Below are positions 8,560-17,458 of a DNA stretch of 64,000 nucleotides, piece by piece (the first letter of the stretch is position 1; the number at the start of each line of letters is the position of its first letter). The position numbers and the translations under genes were made by a program. The notes below the pieces were generated by a model. That model was not told where the DNA came from. It searched no databases and saw nothing but the letters and a program-made list of their open reading frames with translations. The stretch is from positions 372,001 to 436,000 of the forward strand of contig NZ_LMEZ01000004.1 of NCBI RefSeq assembly GCF_001426545.1. Reading direction: 5' to 3'. The stretch comes from Mycobacterium sp. Root135. Its GTDB lineage: Bacteria > Actinomycetota > Actinomycetes > Mycobacteriales > Mycobacteriaceae.

Positions 8560-9957
8560 TCACCGCGTGGCCAGTCGAACCGGGATCGGGCCCTTGGCAA
8601 CCGTCGTATAGGGCACCTCGACGGGAAAGTCGTCGTCGAGGGAACGGATCTCGACCGAGGAGACGATCGTCGCCAGCGCCAGCGTCGTCTCCAGCAGCGC
8701 GAAGTGCTCCCCGATGCACGACCGCGGACCGCCGCTGAACGGGACGAACTGCCAGCGCTGACGCGTCGACGCCGCCTCGGGGGCGAACCGCTCCGGGTCG
8801 AATGTCATCGGGTCGGTCCACAGCGCAGGATCGCGGTGTACGGCCTGGATGCCGACGGCGACGATGCTGCCCGCCTCCACCCGGTAGCCGGCCACCTCGA
8901 AGTCCTCTAGCGCCAACCGGCCGACACCGGCCGCGGGCGGACACAGCCGCAGCGATTCGTTGAGCACCTGGCGGGTGTACGTGAGCCTGGGCACGTCGGC
9001 GGGGGTCAACTCGCGGGTACCGATCGCGGCGACCTCCGCGGCCACCCGGTCCTGCAGCTCGGGGTGGTGCCCCAGCGACCACAGCGAGTGCGTGAGCGCG
9101 GTCGCCGTCGTGTCGTGCCCCGCGAGCATGAAGATGAGCAGGTCGTTGCAGATGTCGCGATCCGACAGCGCCGCGCCAGTCACCGGATCCGTCGCCGCCA
9201 TCAACGCCCGGACCAGCGGGGCGTCGCGATCGGGGTCGGCGCGGCAGGCCTGCAACATCTCGTCGGCGACCTGCAGCATCGTGGCAACGGCCGTGCGGGC
9301 GCGCCGGCGGGCGGGCGTCGGCAGCCACCGCGGCACGCGCACCGGGCGAAGCGCACGGTCGGCGGCATAGCCCGAGGCGACGTGCATGCACTCGGCGATC
9401 ACGTCGGCCCGCTCGTTGAGGTCGACGCCGAGGATCGAACGCCCCAGCGACTGCATGGTCAGGCGGCGGCACGCCAGGTCGAGGTCGGTGTCCAGACCGT
9501 CGTCCAGGCCGGCGGCGCGCCAGTCGTCGACCAGCTCGTGCGCCGCCCGGGACATGTGGCCACCGAAGCGGCGCACGTTGTGATTGGTGAACACCGGCTG
9601 CAGGGCTCGCTTGCGCGGCACCCAGCGCTCGTTGGGAAGGACGAACAGGCTGTCGCCTGCCAGGTGGCGAACCTCGTCGTGCACGATGCACCGCTCGCCG
9701 AGCACGTGGTTGCGGGCAAGCACGTCGCCGATCCCGGCCGGTGAGGTCACCAACACCAGCGGCGGCATCAGCCACTTCGGGCCGAACTCGATTCTGGTGA
9801 CCGGTCCGCCCGCCGCGCTGAGCACCTCGCCCCCGGTGTTGAAGACCCGCACCGCCTCGAGCAGCTCCAGCAGCGACAGCGGATTCTTCGGCACCTTGGG
9901 GAGTCGACTGACGTCCGACGCGACCATGGGAGGCATTGTGGTCTGGATTGCTGGCAA
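8560..9957 (-). CDS. Cytochrome P450
   Basis: 465 aa. All P450 hallmarks are visible: I-helix AGHDTT (279-284) for oxygen activation, K-helix ESLR (334-337), a PERF-type meander (DPERFAPE), and the haem-thiolate loop [10 protein letters not shown] with Cys414. No transmembrane anchor, so it is a soluble bacterial enzyme needing ferredoxin partners not seen here. ATG at residues 8 or 11 is also possible as start. The substrate cannot be predicted; the motifs resemble fatty-acid-type P450s of the CYP4-like group only in a general way. Not part of the conserved haem synteny, so probably lineage-specific. Confidence 0.93.
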   Translation of the reverse strand: MPAIQTTMPPMVASDVSRLPKVPKNPLSLLELLEAVRVFNTGGEVLSAAGGPVTRIEFGPKWLMPPLVLVTSPAGIGDVLARNHVLGERCIVHDEVRHLAGDSLFVLPNERWVPRKRALQPVFTNHNVRRFGGHMSRAAHELVDDWRAAGLDDGLDTDLDLACRRLTMQSLGRSILGVDLNERADVIAECMHVASGYAADRALRPVRVPRWLPTPARRRARTAVATMLQVADEMLQACRADPDRDAPLVRALMAATDPVTGAALSDRDICNDLLIFMLAGHDTTATALTHSLWSLGHHPELQDRVAAEVAAIGTRELTPADVPRLTYTRQVLNESLRLCPPAAGVGRLALEDFEVAGYRVEAGSIVAVGIQAVHRDPALWTDPMTFDPERFAPEAASTRQRWQFVPFSGGPRSCIGEHFALLETTLALATIVSSVEIRSLDDDFPVEVPYTTVAKGPIPVRLATR

Positions 9958-9971
9958 ACGGCAAAGCGGTG

Positions 9972-10457
9972 CTAGGACGCCGTCCAGACCAGCGGCTGGC
10001 CGACGCCCGCGGTCATCACGGTGCCTGCCATCACCCGCAGCCGACGGGGCGTCAACCGCAGCACGGCGAACTGATCCGACATCGGCCCGTCACTCCACAT
10101 CGGGATGATGAACGGGTCGTACCCGACCGGCGCCGGGGCGGAAGCGAACGTGTCCCACACAGTCCGGCACGTGTCGTCGTCGAGATGCCACTGCACCGCG
10201 CACTCGGCGCTGCAGGTGTCGTGGCTGGGCGCCCAGTAGCTGACCGAGACCTCGGGATGCGCCTCGATGTGCGCCCGCTTCACCGGCGTCGGCACCGTGG
10301 CGATCCACCCGGTCAGGTCGGTGCCGTCCCACTCCCAGTAGGGATGCAGGATGCGGGAACGCGGTCGGCCGTCGCGGTCGACGGTCGCCACCGACGCCCA
10401 GACGATTTGGTGGGCCATGTCGCGAAAGGCCGGAGCGACCTGGTCGAGCGGTGCCAT
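9972..10457 (-). CDS. Pyridoxamine 5'-phosphate oxidase-family flavoprotein
   Basis: 161 aa with the split-barrel pattern of PNPOx-like proteins: WASVATVDRDGRPRSRILHP near the N-terminus, then KRAHIEAHPEVSVSYW. Such proteins bind FMN or F420 and act as small oxidoreductases; in mycobacteria many are F420-dependent. Cofactor and substrate are not determinable. It sits 14 bp upstream of the P450, so co-transcription is likely and it could supply or process that enzyme's substrate. Confidence 0.8.
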   Translation of the reverse strand: MAPLDQVAPAFRDMAHQIVWASVATVDRDGRPRSRILHPYWEWDGTDLTGWIATVPTPVKRAHIEAHPEVSVSYWAPSHDTCSAECAVQWHLDDDTCRTVWDTFASAPAPVGYDPFIIPMWSDGPMSDQFAVLRLTPRRLRVMAGTVMTAGVGQPLVWTAS

Positions 10458-10468
10458 CGGGTCCTCAC

Positions 10469-10741
10469 TCAGTCGTCGTCACCCATGTTCTTCTGGCGGA
10501 CACCCATGACGTCCTCGCGCTTGACGCCTTCACCGTTCTCGACCTCGCCGAACTTGGGATTGCCGTCCTCGTCGACCCAATCGGCGACCGCCTGACCCGT
10601 CACGGTGTTGCTCGAGCCGGGCAGACCGATGGTCGGACGGTCGTCCTCGTAGGCCTTGGCCATCTCCTTGGCCTTCTCGCGGTGTTCGTCAGTCACGTCT
10701 GGCTTCGGAATCGTGCCGTGCTCGTCGTCTCCCATGCCCAT
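10469..10741 (-). CDS. Hypothetical 90-aa acidic hydrophilic protein
   Basis: I do not recognise a domain. The product is very polar, rich in Asp, Glu, Gly and Lys, has no membrane helix and ends MGDDD. Codon use is normal for the window and the gene lies 11 bp upstream of the PNPOx-family gene. The composition resembles small stress or desiccation-related hydrophilic proteins, but that is a guess. ATG at the third codon is an alternative start. Confidence 0.65.
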   Translation of the reverse strand: MGMGDDEHGTIPKPDVTDEHREKAKEMAKAYEDDRPTIGLPGSSNTVTGQAVADWVDEDGNPKFGEVENGEGVKREDVMGVRQKNMGDDD

Positions 10742-10779
10742 GGGCTGCCCAAAAGTGTGATCTGCGAAACAGTCGCCAG

Positions 10780-11373
10780 CTACACCGGCACCGCGCGCAG
10801 CGCTGCCGGAAGACTCGGGACGAAGTGCCGCTCGGCGAAGGCGCGAAGCTCATCGGGGGTGTCGAGCCGCTCCGCGCTCGGCAACAACAGCACCACCGCG
10901 GCGTAGCGCAGGATCGTGTCGGCGAGGTCGTCGACTGCGGCCGCGCCGATGCGGTCGGCGAACCCCGCAGGGAAGATCACGCGCAACGCGTCGGCCATCC
11001 GCTCGATCGCCGCACCGTAGTGCCTGCGGGCCAACTCCAGCACCAGCGCGGGCTCGTCGGTCATCATCTGGTTGAGCACCCGATGCCTACGGAACATCAG
11101 GATCGACTGCGTGAACGCCTCGACGTAGTAGTTCGCCGGCTTGGCGGCCCGCTTCAACTCGGCCGCGATGTCGGCGAACAGCACGACGTTCTCGCGCTCG
11201 ATGACGGCAGCCACCAACTCGTCGCGATTGGCGAACCTGCGGTAGATGGTCGTTCGGCTGACCCCGGCCCGGCGGGCCACGTCGTCGAGTGCGACCCGCT
11301 GGAAGCCGTGCCGCTCGAACTCGACGAGCGCCGCGTCGAGGATCGCTTCCGTCGCCGACTCAGCCGCGGCCAT
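10780..11373 (-). CDS. TetR/AcrR-family transcriptional regulator
   Basis: 197 aa. The N-terminal TetR helix-turn-helix is clear at about residues 28-47 ([18 protein letters not shown]), followed by an all-helical ligand domain. Its start lies inside the end of the DUF2236 gene (14-bp overlap), so the two are one transcript and it probably represses that gene and itself. The ligand is unknown. Confidence 0.92.
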   Translation of the reverse strand: MAAAESATEAILDAALVEFERHGFQRVALDDVARRAGVSRTTIYRRFANRDELVAAVIERENVVLFADIAAELKRAAKPANYYVEAFTQSILMFRRHRVLNQMMTDEPALVLELARRHYGAAIERMADALRVIFPAGFADRIGAAAVDDLADTILRYAAVVLLLPSAERLDTPDELRAFAERHFVPSLPAALRAVPV

Positions 11374-12214
11374 AGCCGACCTGAGCGAACTTGTTGTAGC
11401 GCACCGTCATCGGCAGTCGACCCCACGCCCAGTTGACCGGCTTCGACCGCCACACCGCCGCGAATGCCTGGTACGCGCGTTCACGTCGCGGACCCCACGG
11501 GAGCTCGAGCAGAACCCTGGCCCGTGGCGGCATGCCGCCTGTGGTGAGGAACGCTGCGACGGGGTTGAACACCGGGGACACCAGCCGCCACGCGAGCGGT
11601 GAGACACCCTTCGGCCGGGGGAAGCCCTTGGTGACGTAGCCGACGCCGTACCGGGCGGTGGGATGGGCCACGACTATCTGATCCATCATGCGGTCCCAAT
11701 ATTGTTGAAAGCCAGCGTAATCCGCGGGCATGGGCCGGTCACTGACGCCGTAGCGCCGGTACCACGTCTTCGATTCGCGGTAGATGCGTTCCTTTTCGTC
11801 GTAGGTCAGCCGCTTGACGAACGTGTCCGCGAAGTACAGCACCTGCTCGACGAAGGTGGCGTGCGCCCAAAAATAGGTGTCGGGATTGAGGGCGGAATAC
11901 CGCTGGCCGTCAGGCATGTCCCCCTTGATGTCCTTGTGGAAGTCGCGCACGCGCGTGCCCTCGCCCGAGTCCTCCGCGCCGTACACCGTCATCATGATCG
12001 GCGGGATCGACCGCTTGACGCGGGCGGCCGTGTCGTCGAAGAACACCGAGTGGTCGAGCACGCCCTGGCCCAGCTCGGCCAACATGTTCTGCAGCACGGC
12101 GGGCCGCGGACCGATCAGGTACATCCGGTTGTCGCCAAAGTACTTCCACACCAGCGATTCGGGGCCAAGCGGAAGGGCGTCGGCGAGCGCGTCGTTCTCG
12201 GCAAGTTCGGTCAT
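11360..12214 (-). CDS. DUF2236 / MpaB-type oxygenase-family protein
   Basis: 284 aa from ATG at 12214. Family features: an N-terminal [15 protein letters not shown] block, RDFHKDIKG (His93) and FWAHAT (His118), the two conserved histidines proposed to hold a b-type haem in the latex-clearing/MpaB superfamily. Distant members cleave polyisoprene or oxidise peptides; many mycobacterial paralogs lack a known substrate. Co-transcribed with the overlapping TetR gene, which suggests inducible use on a specific substrate. Confidence 0.85.
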   Translation of the reverse strand: MTELAENDALADALPLGPESLVWKYFGDNRMYLIGPRPAVLQNMLAELGQGVLDHSVFFDDTAARVKRSIPPIMMTVYGAEDSGEGTRVRDFHKDIKGDMPDGQRYSALNPDTYFWAHATFVEQVLYFADTFVKRLTYDEKERIYRESKTWYRRYGVSDRPMPADYAGFQQYWDRMMDQIVVAHPTARYGVGYVTKGFPRPKGVSPLAWRLVSPVFNPVAAFLTTGGMPPRARVLLELPWGPRRERAYQAFAAVWRSKPVNWAWGRLPMTVRYNKFAQVGYGRG

Positions 12215-12277
12215 ACGACACAGTGTTACAGATTTCGTACTTTGTACCAATGCGGGTGTGGGCGGGCTCACGCGAGT

Positions 12278-12508
12278 TCAGCGGCGCCGGAGCCCCACGA
12301 TTCCGAGCACGGCGAATACGGCGGCCACCGTCAACAACAGCATCGACAGCACGACGAACGACGCGTCGTAGGTCACCGTGGGCATCGACGGCTCCGACGG
12401 GATGACGGGGGCGGCCACGGCAGCCGACCTGGCCGCCAGCCAACTCAGGACGCAACCCACCAAGGCCAGCGCGGCGAGCACCAGTTCCACCACGGGGCGC
12501 AACTTCAC
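12278..12508 (-). CDS. 76-aa two-helix membrane protein (Rv0514-like)
   Basis: Starts at GTG in a GTGA overlap with the stop of the upstream DUF3093 gene; the frame continues upstream only as a shadow. Two hydrophobic helices (about 6-26 and 51-72) flank a Pro/Ser-rich loop, and it ends in GLRRR. Function unknown. It is the last of four small membrane proteins trailing hemB. Confidence 0.75.
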   Translation of the reverse strand: MKLRPVVELVLAALALVGCVLSWLAARSAAVAAPVIPSEPSMPTVTYDASFVVLSMLLLTVAAVFAVLGIVGLRRR

Positions 12509-12972
12509 GTCGCCTCCCCTTCGACGACCGAGACCAGCGCGATCCGCAGCTGTCGGTGCCTGCGCGCCCACGCCTGCGCCCGGCGACCGCTGGTGAGCTT
12601 CACGCCGATGCCCGTGCGACCGCGCGGCACACCGGTCAGCTCCCCCAACGCCCGGGAGGCCTGCCACGCGGGCAGTTCAGGGCCGTCCGCCTCCGGATAG
12701 ATCCTGACGATCTCCGAGATGAGAATGGTCTCGGCTCCCTGCCTCAGATACTCCGGTGTCAGCTCCACCGACGTGTGGATGCGAGCCGCCTTCACCTGCA
12801 GCCCAAGGAATCCCGTGACGAGTATCAGGAACACTCCCGGCAGCAGCGGCTGCCAGCCGTATCCCGAGGACACCTGGATGAACATCATCGTCGCCGCGGC
12901 CACCGGACCGGCCGCCAACCACCACAGGGTGGCACCTGGCTCGTGGTAGAGGACGTCCGCATCGGCGCTCAC
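12505..12972 (-). CDS. DUF3093 membrane protein
   Basis: 155 aa from GTG overlapping the upstream stop (GTGA). Two hydrophobic helices (about 15-35 and 43-59) precede a soluble domain containing ELTPEYLRQG and a basic C-terminal half, the DUF3093 layout. Function unknown. Every junction in this mini-operon except the one between the first two genes is a 4-bp overlap. Confidence 0.75.
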   Translation of the reverse strand: MSADADVLYHEPGATLWWLAAGPVAAATMMFIQVSSGYGWQPLLPGVFLILVTGFLGLQVKAARIHTSVELTPEYLRQGAETILISEIVRIYPEADGPELPAWQASRALGELTGVPRGRTGIGVKLTSGRRAQAWARRHRQLRIALVSVVEGEAT

Positions 12973-13376
12973 GGGCGGTCCTGGGCGTCGTACCACTGCT
13001 GAGCCGTTGGCCGCTGGTTCATCGCCGAGCCGGTGATGAACAGGACCATGATCACCGCGACGATGAGGACGCCGACGGGAGCGATGCCGGCGAACACCAG
13101 CAGCACCCCGAGATAGGCCACCGCCGCCATCGCCAGCCCCACTGCGGCACTTGCGAAACGCTTCGACCCCTTGCGCGCCCGCCCCGCAAGAAAGCCCTGC
13201 GCCAGGCCGACGACGACGAGGATCAGCCCGGCCACCTGGAAGACGACCGCGGTGGTGAAGGTCGAGATCAGCATGCCGAAGGCCGCGGCGAAGACGGCGG
13301 CGACGATCCAGCACCAAAAGGCCGCAGTCACGGTGCGCGGACGACGAGTGGTATCTGGCACAGGCGAGTCGGGCAT
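12969..13376 (-). CDS. Small four-helix membrane protein
   Basis: 135 aa, hydrophobic segments near 18-38, 42-64, 76-97 and 99-117, a Pro/Arg N-terminal tail and a C-terminal QQWYDAQDRP. No catalytic motif is visible and I do not recognise the family. Overlaps the DUF3093 gene downstream by 4 bp. Confidence 0.7.
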   Translation of the reverse strand: MPDSPVPDTTRRPRTVTAAFWCWIVAAVFAAAFGMLISTFTTAVVFQVAGLILVVVGLAQGFLAGRARKGSKRFASAAVGLAMAAVAYLGVLLVFAGIAPVGVLIVAVIMVLFITGSAMNQRPTAQQWYDAQDRP

Positions 13377-13400
13377 GGTCGGGTCAGCCTAGCGGCACGC

Positions 13401-13853
13401 TCAGCGCGTGAAGAAGGCGTGCGCATCCTGGCGGTGCAACAGGTAGACGCCGCCCGCGACGCACACCGCACCGATGATCGCGGTCACCGCGAAGACGAAC
13501 GCCGCCACCGCGGGCCGGTCGACACCGAAGAGGTTCGTGAGTGCGTAGACGATCGTCGCGGCCCCACCACCGGTGAGCACGGTCCGCGCCAAGCGGTACC
13601 CCTCGCGCATCAGGAACAGGAACGTCACGACGACCGATGCGACGACGAAGAGGAAGATCCCTGACACCCCGTAGACCAACGCGCCGGGTCCGGCCACGGG
13701 CAGCGTCGCGAGGTCCACGACGTAGCCGATCACCATCGCCGTCGTCGCGATCAGCCACAGCCAGAAGCCGGTGTCGACGTCGTCGGGACGGGTGACGGGC
13801 CCGGTCTCTTGCACCGGTGGGCCGGGCGGCGGGCCCTGGAATGGTCCGGTCAC
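13401..13853 (-). CDS. Small four-helix membrane protein downstream of hemB
   Basis: 150 aa from GTG in a GTGA overlap with the hemB stop. A proline-rich N-terminus (GPFQGPPPGPPVQ) precedes four hydrophobic segments (about 30-52, 57-82, 93-110, 114-138). Co-translated with hemB, so it may be expressed with haem synthesis, but there is no haem-ligand pattern. Position recalls the conserved membrane protein Rv0513. Confidence 0.75.
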   Translation of the reverse strand: MTGPFQGPPPGPPVQETGPVTRPDDVDTGFWLWLIATTAMVIGYVVDLATLPVAGPGALVYGVSGIFLFVVASVVVTFLFLMREGYRLARTVLTGGGAATIVYALTNLFGVDRPAVAAFVFAVTAIIGAVCVAGGVYLLHRQDAHAFFTR

Positions 13854-14830
13854 GCCAGCCAGTCCGCGACGTCGGCCGCCCAGTAGGACAGCACGATGTC
13901 GGCGCCGGCCCTGCGGATGCTGGTCAACGTCTCGAGCGCGACCGTTTGAAGATCGATCCACCCGTTGGCGGCGGCGGCGGCGATCATCGAGTACTCACCC
14001 GAAACCTGATACGCCGCAACCGGAACCGGCGAAATCTCGGCGGCGGCGCGCACCACATCGAGGTAGGCCATCGCCGGCTTGACCATGATCATGTCGGCAC
14101 CCTCGTCGATGTCGAGTGCGACTTCGTGCAGCGCCTCCCGCGCGTTGCCGGGGCTCTGCTGATACGTCCGGCGGTCACCCTGCAGACTCGACCCGACGGC
14201 CTCGCGGAACGGGCCGTAGAAACCGGAGGCGAACTTCGCGGCGTAAGCCAGGATGACCACGTCGGCGTGGCCTGCGGCGTCAAGACCTTCCCTGATCGCG
14301 GCGACCTGACCGTCCATCATGCCGCTCGGACCCACCACGTGGGCACCCGAATTGGCTTGTGCGACGGCAAGTTCGACGTAGCGCGCGTTGGTCAGGTCAT
14401 TATCAACTCGGCCCGACCCGTCCACAATGCCGCAATGCCCGTGATCGGTGAACTCGTCGAGGCACGTGTCGGCCATCAACACCGTGTCGGAGCCGAGATC
14501 GGCCGCCAAATCGCGCAGCGCCACGTTGAGGATGCCGTCCTCGGCCACCCCGGCAGACCCGGTCGCGTCCTTGTCCCCGTCGGTCGGCACACCGAACAGC
14601 ATCAGCCCGCCGACACCGGCGGCGACGGCCTCGGCAGCCGCCTTGCGCAGCGAATCACGGGTGTGCTGAAACACTCCCGGCATCGACCCGATGGGGCGCG
14701 GCTCCGAGATGCCGTCCGCGACGAACATCGGCAGCACCAGGTGCCGTGGCTCCAAGGACGTCTGCGCGACGAGCCGACGCATGGCCGGCGTCGAGCGTAG
14801 GCGACGTGGTCGATGGTTTGGGTACGGCAT
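13850..14830 (-). CDS. hemB: Delta-aminolevulinic acid dehydratase (porphobilinogen synthase)
   Basis: 326 aa, with ATG at 14830 preceded by a GGAGG Shine-Dalgarno just after the hemD stop. Condenses two 5-aminolevulinates to porphobilinogen. Active-site lysines are visible as K199 (AYAAKFASGFYGPF) and K251 (MIMVKPAMAYLD). The metal loop reads DTCLDEFTDHGHCG (121-134): two of the three zinc cysteines (C123, C133) are present and the middle one is Asp125, a mix of zinc-type and magnesium-type signatures. Confidence 0.96.
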   Translation of the reverse strand: MPYPNHRPRRLRSTPAMRRLVAQTSLEPRHLVLPMFVADGISEPRPIGSMPGVFQHTRDSLRKAAAEAVAAGVGGLMLFGVPTDGDKDATGSAGVAEDGILNVALRDLAADLGSDTVLMADTCLDEFTDHGHCGIVDGSGRVDNDLTNARYVELAVAQANSGAHVVGPSGMMDGQVAAIREGLDAAGHADVVILAYAAKFASGFYGPFREAVGSSLQGDRRTYQQSPGNAREALHEVALDIDEGADMIMVKPAMAYLDVVRAAAEISPVPVAAYQVSGEYSMIAAAAANGWIDLQTVALETLTSIRRAGADIVLSYWAADVADWLA

Positions 14831-14841
14831 GCCGGCCTCCG

Positions 14842-16491
14842 TTACCTCCGGCGACTCTTCTTGCGCGGTGGCGGCAGGGCGCCCTCGGCACGGAGTCGTG
14901 CGGCGTGCTCGGCCAGCGCCTCGACCAGTGGACCGACGGCAGCCGTCTCCGGCTGGACGTCGACCCTGAGCCCGAATTCGGCTGCGGTCTCGGCAGTCTT
15001 CGGCCCGATGCACGCGACGATGGTCCGAGCGTGCGGCTTGCCCGCGATGCCGACCAGGTTCCGCACGGTCGAGCTTGAGGTGAAGCACACCGCGTCGAAG
15101 CCGCCGGTCTTGATCATCTCGCGCGTCTGCGCTGGCGGCGGCGCCGCACGGACGGTGCGGTAGGCCGTGACGTCCTCGATCTCCCAGCCGCGCTCGCGCA
15201 GCCCCTCGGCGAGGGTCTCCGTGGCGATGTCGGCACGGGGCAGCAGCACCCGGTTCACCGGGTCGAAGATGTCGTCGTACGGCGGGAATTCGTCGAGCAG
15301 GCCCAGCGAGGACTGCTCGCCGGATGGCACCAGCTCGGGGTTGATCCCGAAGGCGCGGACCTTGTCGGCCGTCGCCTGTCCGACGCAGGCGATCTTCACA
15401 CCCGAGAATGCGCGGGCGTCGAGACCGAACTCGTTGAACTTCTCCCACACCGCACGCACGGCGTTGGTGGAGGTGAACACCACCCACTGGAACCGGCCGT
15501 CCACCAAACCCTTGACGGCCCTTTCCATTTGGGCAGGGCTACGGGGCGGCTCGACGGCGATCGTCGGCACCTCGATGGGCAGGGCGCCGTGGCCGACCAG
15601 TCGGTCGCTCATCTCGCCTGCCTGGTCCTTGGTGCGCGGCACCAGCACGGTCCAGCCGTACAGAGCCCGGCTTTCCCACCAGTTCAGCTTGGCGCGGTTG
15701 GACACGGTCTTGCCGATCGTGACGACCAGCGGGCCGTTGAGCGGCCCCGTCGACTCGGCGGCGACCAGCGTGGCCTTGTCGAGCAATCCCGACAGCGTGG
15801 ACTCGACCGAACGCTGCTGGCACGTCGTGCCATTGGCGGTGACGACGCATGGCGTCGACTCGGTCAGCCCGTATTCGATCAGGGTGCGCGCGGCATCCGG
15901 AAGGTGAGATGCGGTGGCGTGCAAGATCAGTGGTCCCGGTGCCGCCGCAAGGGCAGCCCAGTCCACGTCACCGCGAACGTCGGCGACGGTGTGCGCCGAG
16001 CCGAGCGGCAGGCCCGCATAGGTCGGCACCGCGGCGGCGGGCGAGAGGCCCGGCACGATCTCGAACTGCGCCTGCGTGCGCGCCAATGCGCTCACCTCGG
16101 TGATGACGGAGTCCACCGACAGCGGGTCGCCCGCCACCAGTCGCACGACGTCGACACCGGTGCGCGCCTCGTGCATCAGCAGCTTGGCGACCTCGGTCGG
16201 ATCACCCAGTGCGGGGCGGACATCCGCGCCGCCGGGGATCGTGGCCGCCGCTGGTGCGGCATCGGTGGCCGCCGCGTCATCCTGTGCGGCCGCCTCCGCA
16301 GGCCCCGACGTGGGCGGCAGCTCGGAGCCAACTATGGCGAGCACCGCCTCGGGTACGTCAGGGTCCGTGAAGACCAATGCCGCGTTGGCTAGAACCGTGC
16401 GCGCCCTCGTCGTCAGCAGGCCCGGATCACCGGGGCCTGAACCGACGAACGTGATGCGGCCGGGCTTCAGCTTGCGCCCTCGGGTCGTCAT
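14842..16491 (-). CDS. hemD: Fused uroporphyrinogen-III methylase / uroporphyrinogen-III synthase
   Basis: 549 aa. Residues about 12-250 form an SAM-dependent tetrapyrrole methylase (opening ITFVGSGPGDPGLLTTRA, with VVRLVAGDPLS), the enzyme that makes precorrin-2 or sirohaem precursor. Residues about 275-530 are a HemD domain that cyclises hydroxymethylbilane to uroporphyrinogen III (VVFTSTNAVRAVWE, FTSSSTVRNL). The fusion is usual in actinobacteria (Rv0511, about 565 aa). A low-complexity Ala-rich insert near 60-85 is a lineage feature. The C-terminus is very basic (RKKSRRR). Confidence 0.94.
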   Translation of the reverse strand: MTTRGRKLKPGRITFVGSGPGDPGLLTTRARTVLANAALVFTDPDVPEAVLAIVGSELPPTSGPAEAAAQDDAAATDAAPAAATIPGGADVRPALGDPTEVAKLLMHEARTGVDVVRLVAGDPLSVDSVITEVSALARTQAQFEIVPGLSPAAAVPTYAGLPLGSAHTVADVRGDVDWAALAAAPGPLILHATASHLPDAARTLIEYGLTESTPCVVTANGTTCQQRSVESTLSGLLDKATLVAAESTGPLNGPLVVTIGKTVSNRAKLNWWESRALYGWTVLVPRTKDQAGEMSDRLVGHGALPIEVPTIAVEPPRSPAQMERAVKGLVDGRFQWVVFTSTNAVRAVWEKFNEFGLDARAFSGVKIACVGQATADKVRAFGINPELVPSGEQSSLGLLDEFPPYDDIFDPVNRVLLPRADIATETLAEGLRERGWEIEDVTAYRTVRAAPPPAQTREMIKTGGFDAVCFTSSSTVRNLVGIAGKPHARTIVACIGPKTAETAAEFGLRVDVQPETAAVGPLVEALAEHAARLRAEGALPPPRKKSRRR

Positions 16492-16494
16492 CCT

Positions 16495-17454
16495 TCACTC
16501 CCGCTCTGTCGTCCGCTGATCCAACAACTCCCGTGCTCCCAGGTCGAACAGCTCCGCGGCGACCGAGAGCCCTAGCTCCCTGGCCCGTTCGGGGCTACCG
16601 ATACCGGACGCCCGGATCACGTCGGATCCGTCCAGCGTCGCCACGCAGCCGCGCAGCGACAGCTCGTCGAAGACGTTGCCCTCCTCGTCGATGGACTCGA
16701 CCACTTCCGCGATCGCACCCACCGGCGCTGAACACCCCGCTTCGAGCTCGGCGAGCAGGACTCGCTCCGCGGTGACTGCGACGCGCGTGTCGGAATGGTC
16801 CATCTCCGCCAGCAGCGCGATGAGCTCCGAATCGCCCGCGCGACACTCCACCGCGAGCGCACCTTGGGCCGGCGCTGGCAACATCTGCACCGGCTCCAGA
16901 GTCTCGGTGACGGCGTCTTGACGTCCGATGCGGACTAACCCCGCCCGGGCGACGACCACGCCGTCGAAATCACCGTTGCTTACCCTGTTCAACCTGGTGT
17001 CTAGGTTGCCTCTTAGGGGGCGAATTTCCAAACCGAGACCCAGTGCTCTAAGCTGCGCCGTCCGCCGCGGGCTCGACGTTCCGATCACCGACCCGGCTGG
17101 CAACTCCCCCAGCACCAGCCCGTCGCGGGCCACCAGGGCGTCCCTGGCGTCCTCGCGTGGCGGGATGGCGGCGATCACGAACCGGTCGTCGGCGGCGGTC
17201 GGCAAATCCTTGTAGGAGTGCACCGCCACGTCGACCGCGCCGTCGGCGATCGCATCCCGAAGGGCCGCGGTGAATACGCCGATGCCGATGTCGGCGATGG
17301 GGCCGCTCGACCGATCACCGGCGGTGGAGACGATGACGAGTTCGGCGGCGTGGCCCTTGGCGATCAGAGCGTCCCTGATGAGGCCGGCTTGGGTGGTAGC
17401 CAGAAGGCTGCCCCGTGTGCCGATCCGGATGGCCGTATCGCGCGAGAATGACAA
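16495..17454 (-). CDS. hemC: Hydroxymethylbilane synthase (porphobilinogen deaminase)
   Basis: 319 aa from a TTG 5 nt after the hemA stop; a TTG at 17475 inside hemA is an alternative and no start has a strong Shine-Dalgarno. Polymerises four porphobilinogens. Conserved: [10 protein letters not shown] (10-19), the catalytic HSYKDLPT (79-86), [17 protein letters not shown], and Cys241 in [10 protein letters not shown] that carries the dipyrromethane cofactor. Second gene of the hemA-hemC-hemD-hemB operon. Confidence 0.94.
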   Translation of the reverse strand: MSFSRDTAIRIGTRGSLLATTQAGLIRDALIAKGHAAELVIVSTAGDRSSGPIADIGIGVFTAALRDAIADGAVDVAVHSYKDLPTAADDRFVIAAIPPREDARDALVARDGLVLGELPAGSVIGTSSPRRTAQLRALGLGLEIRPLRGNLDTRLNRVSNGDFDGVVVARAGLVRIGRQDAVTETLEPVQMLPAPAQGALAVECRAGDSELIALLAEMDHSDTRVAVTAERVLLAELEAGCSAPVGAIAEVVESIDEEGNVFDELSLRGCVATLDGSDVIRASGIGSPERARELGLSVAAELFDLGARELLDQRTTERE

Positions 17455-17458
17455 GTGT

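Noticed and set aside
8537..9964. 475-codon minus-strand frame over the P450
   Set aside because: Out-of-frame shadow; the frame 8560-9957 has every P450 motif.
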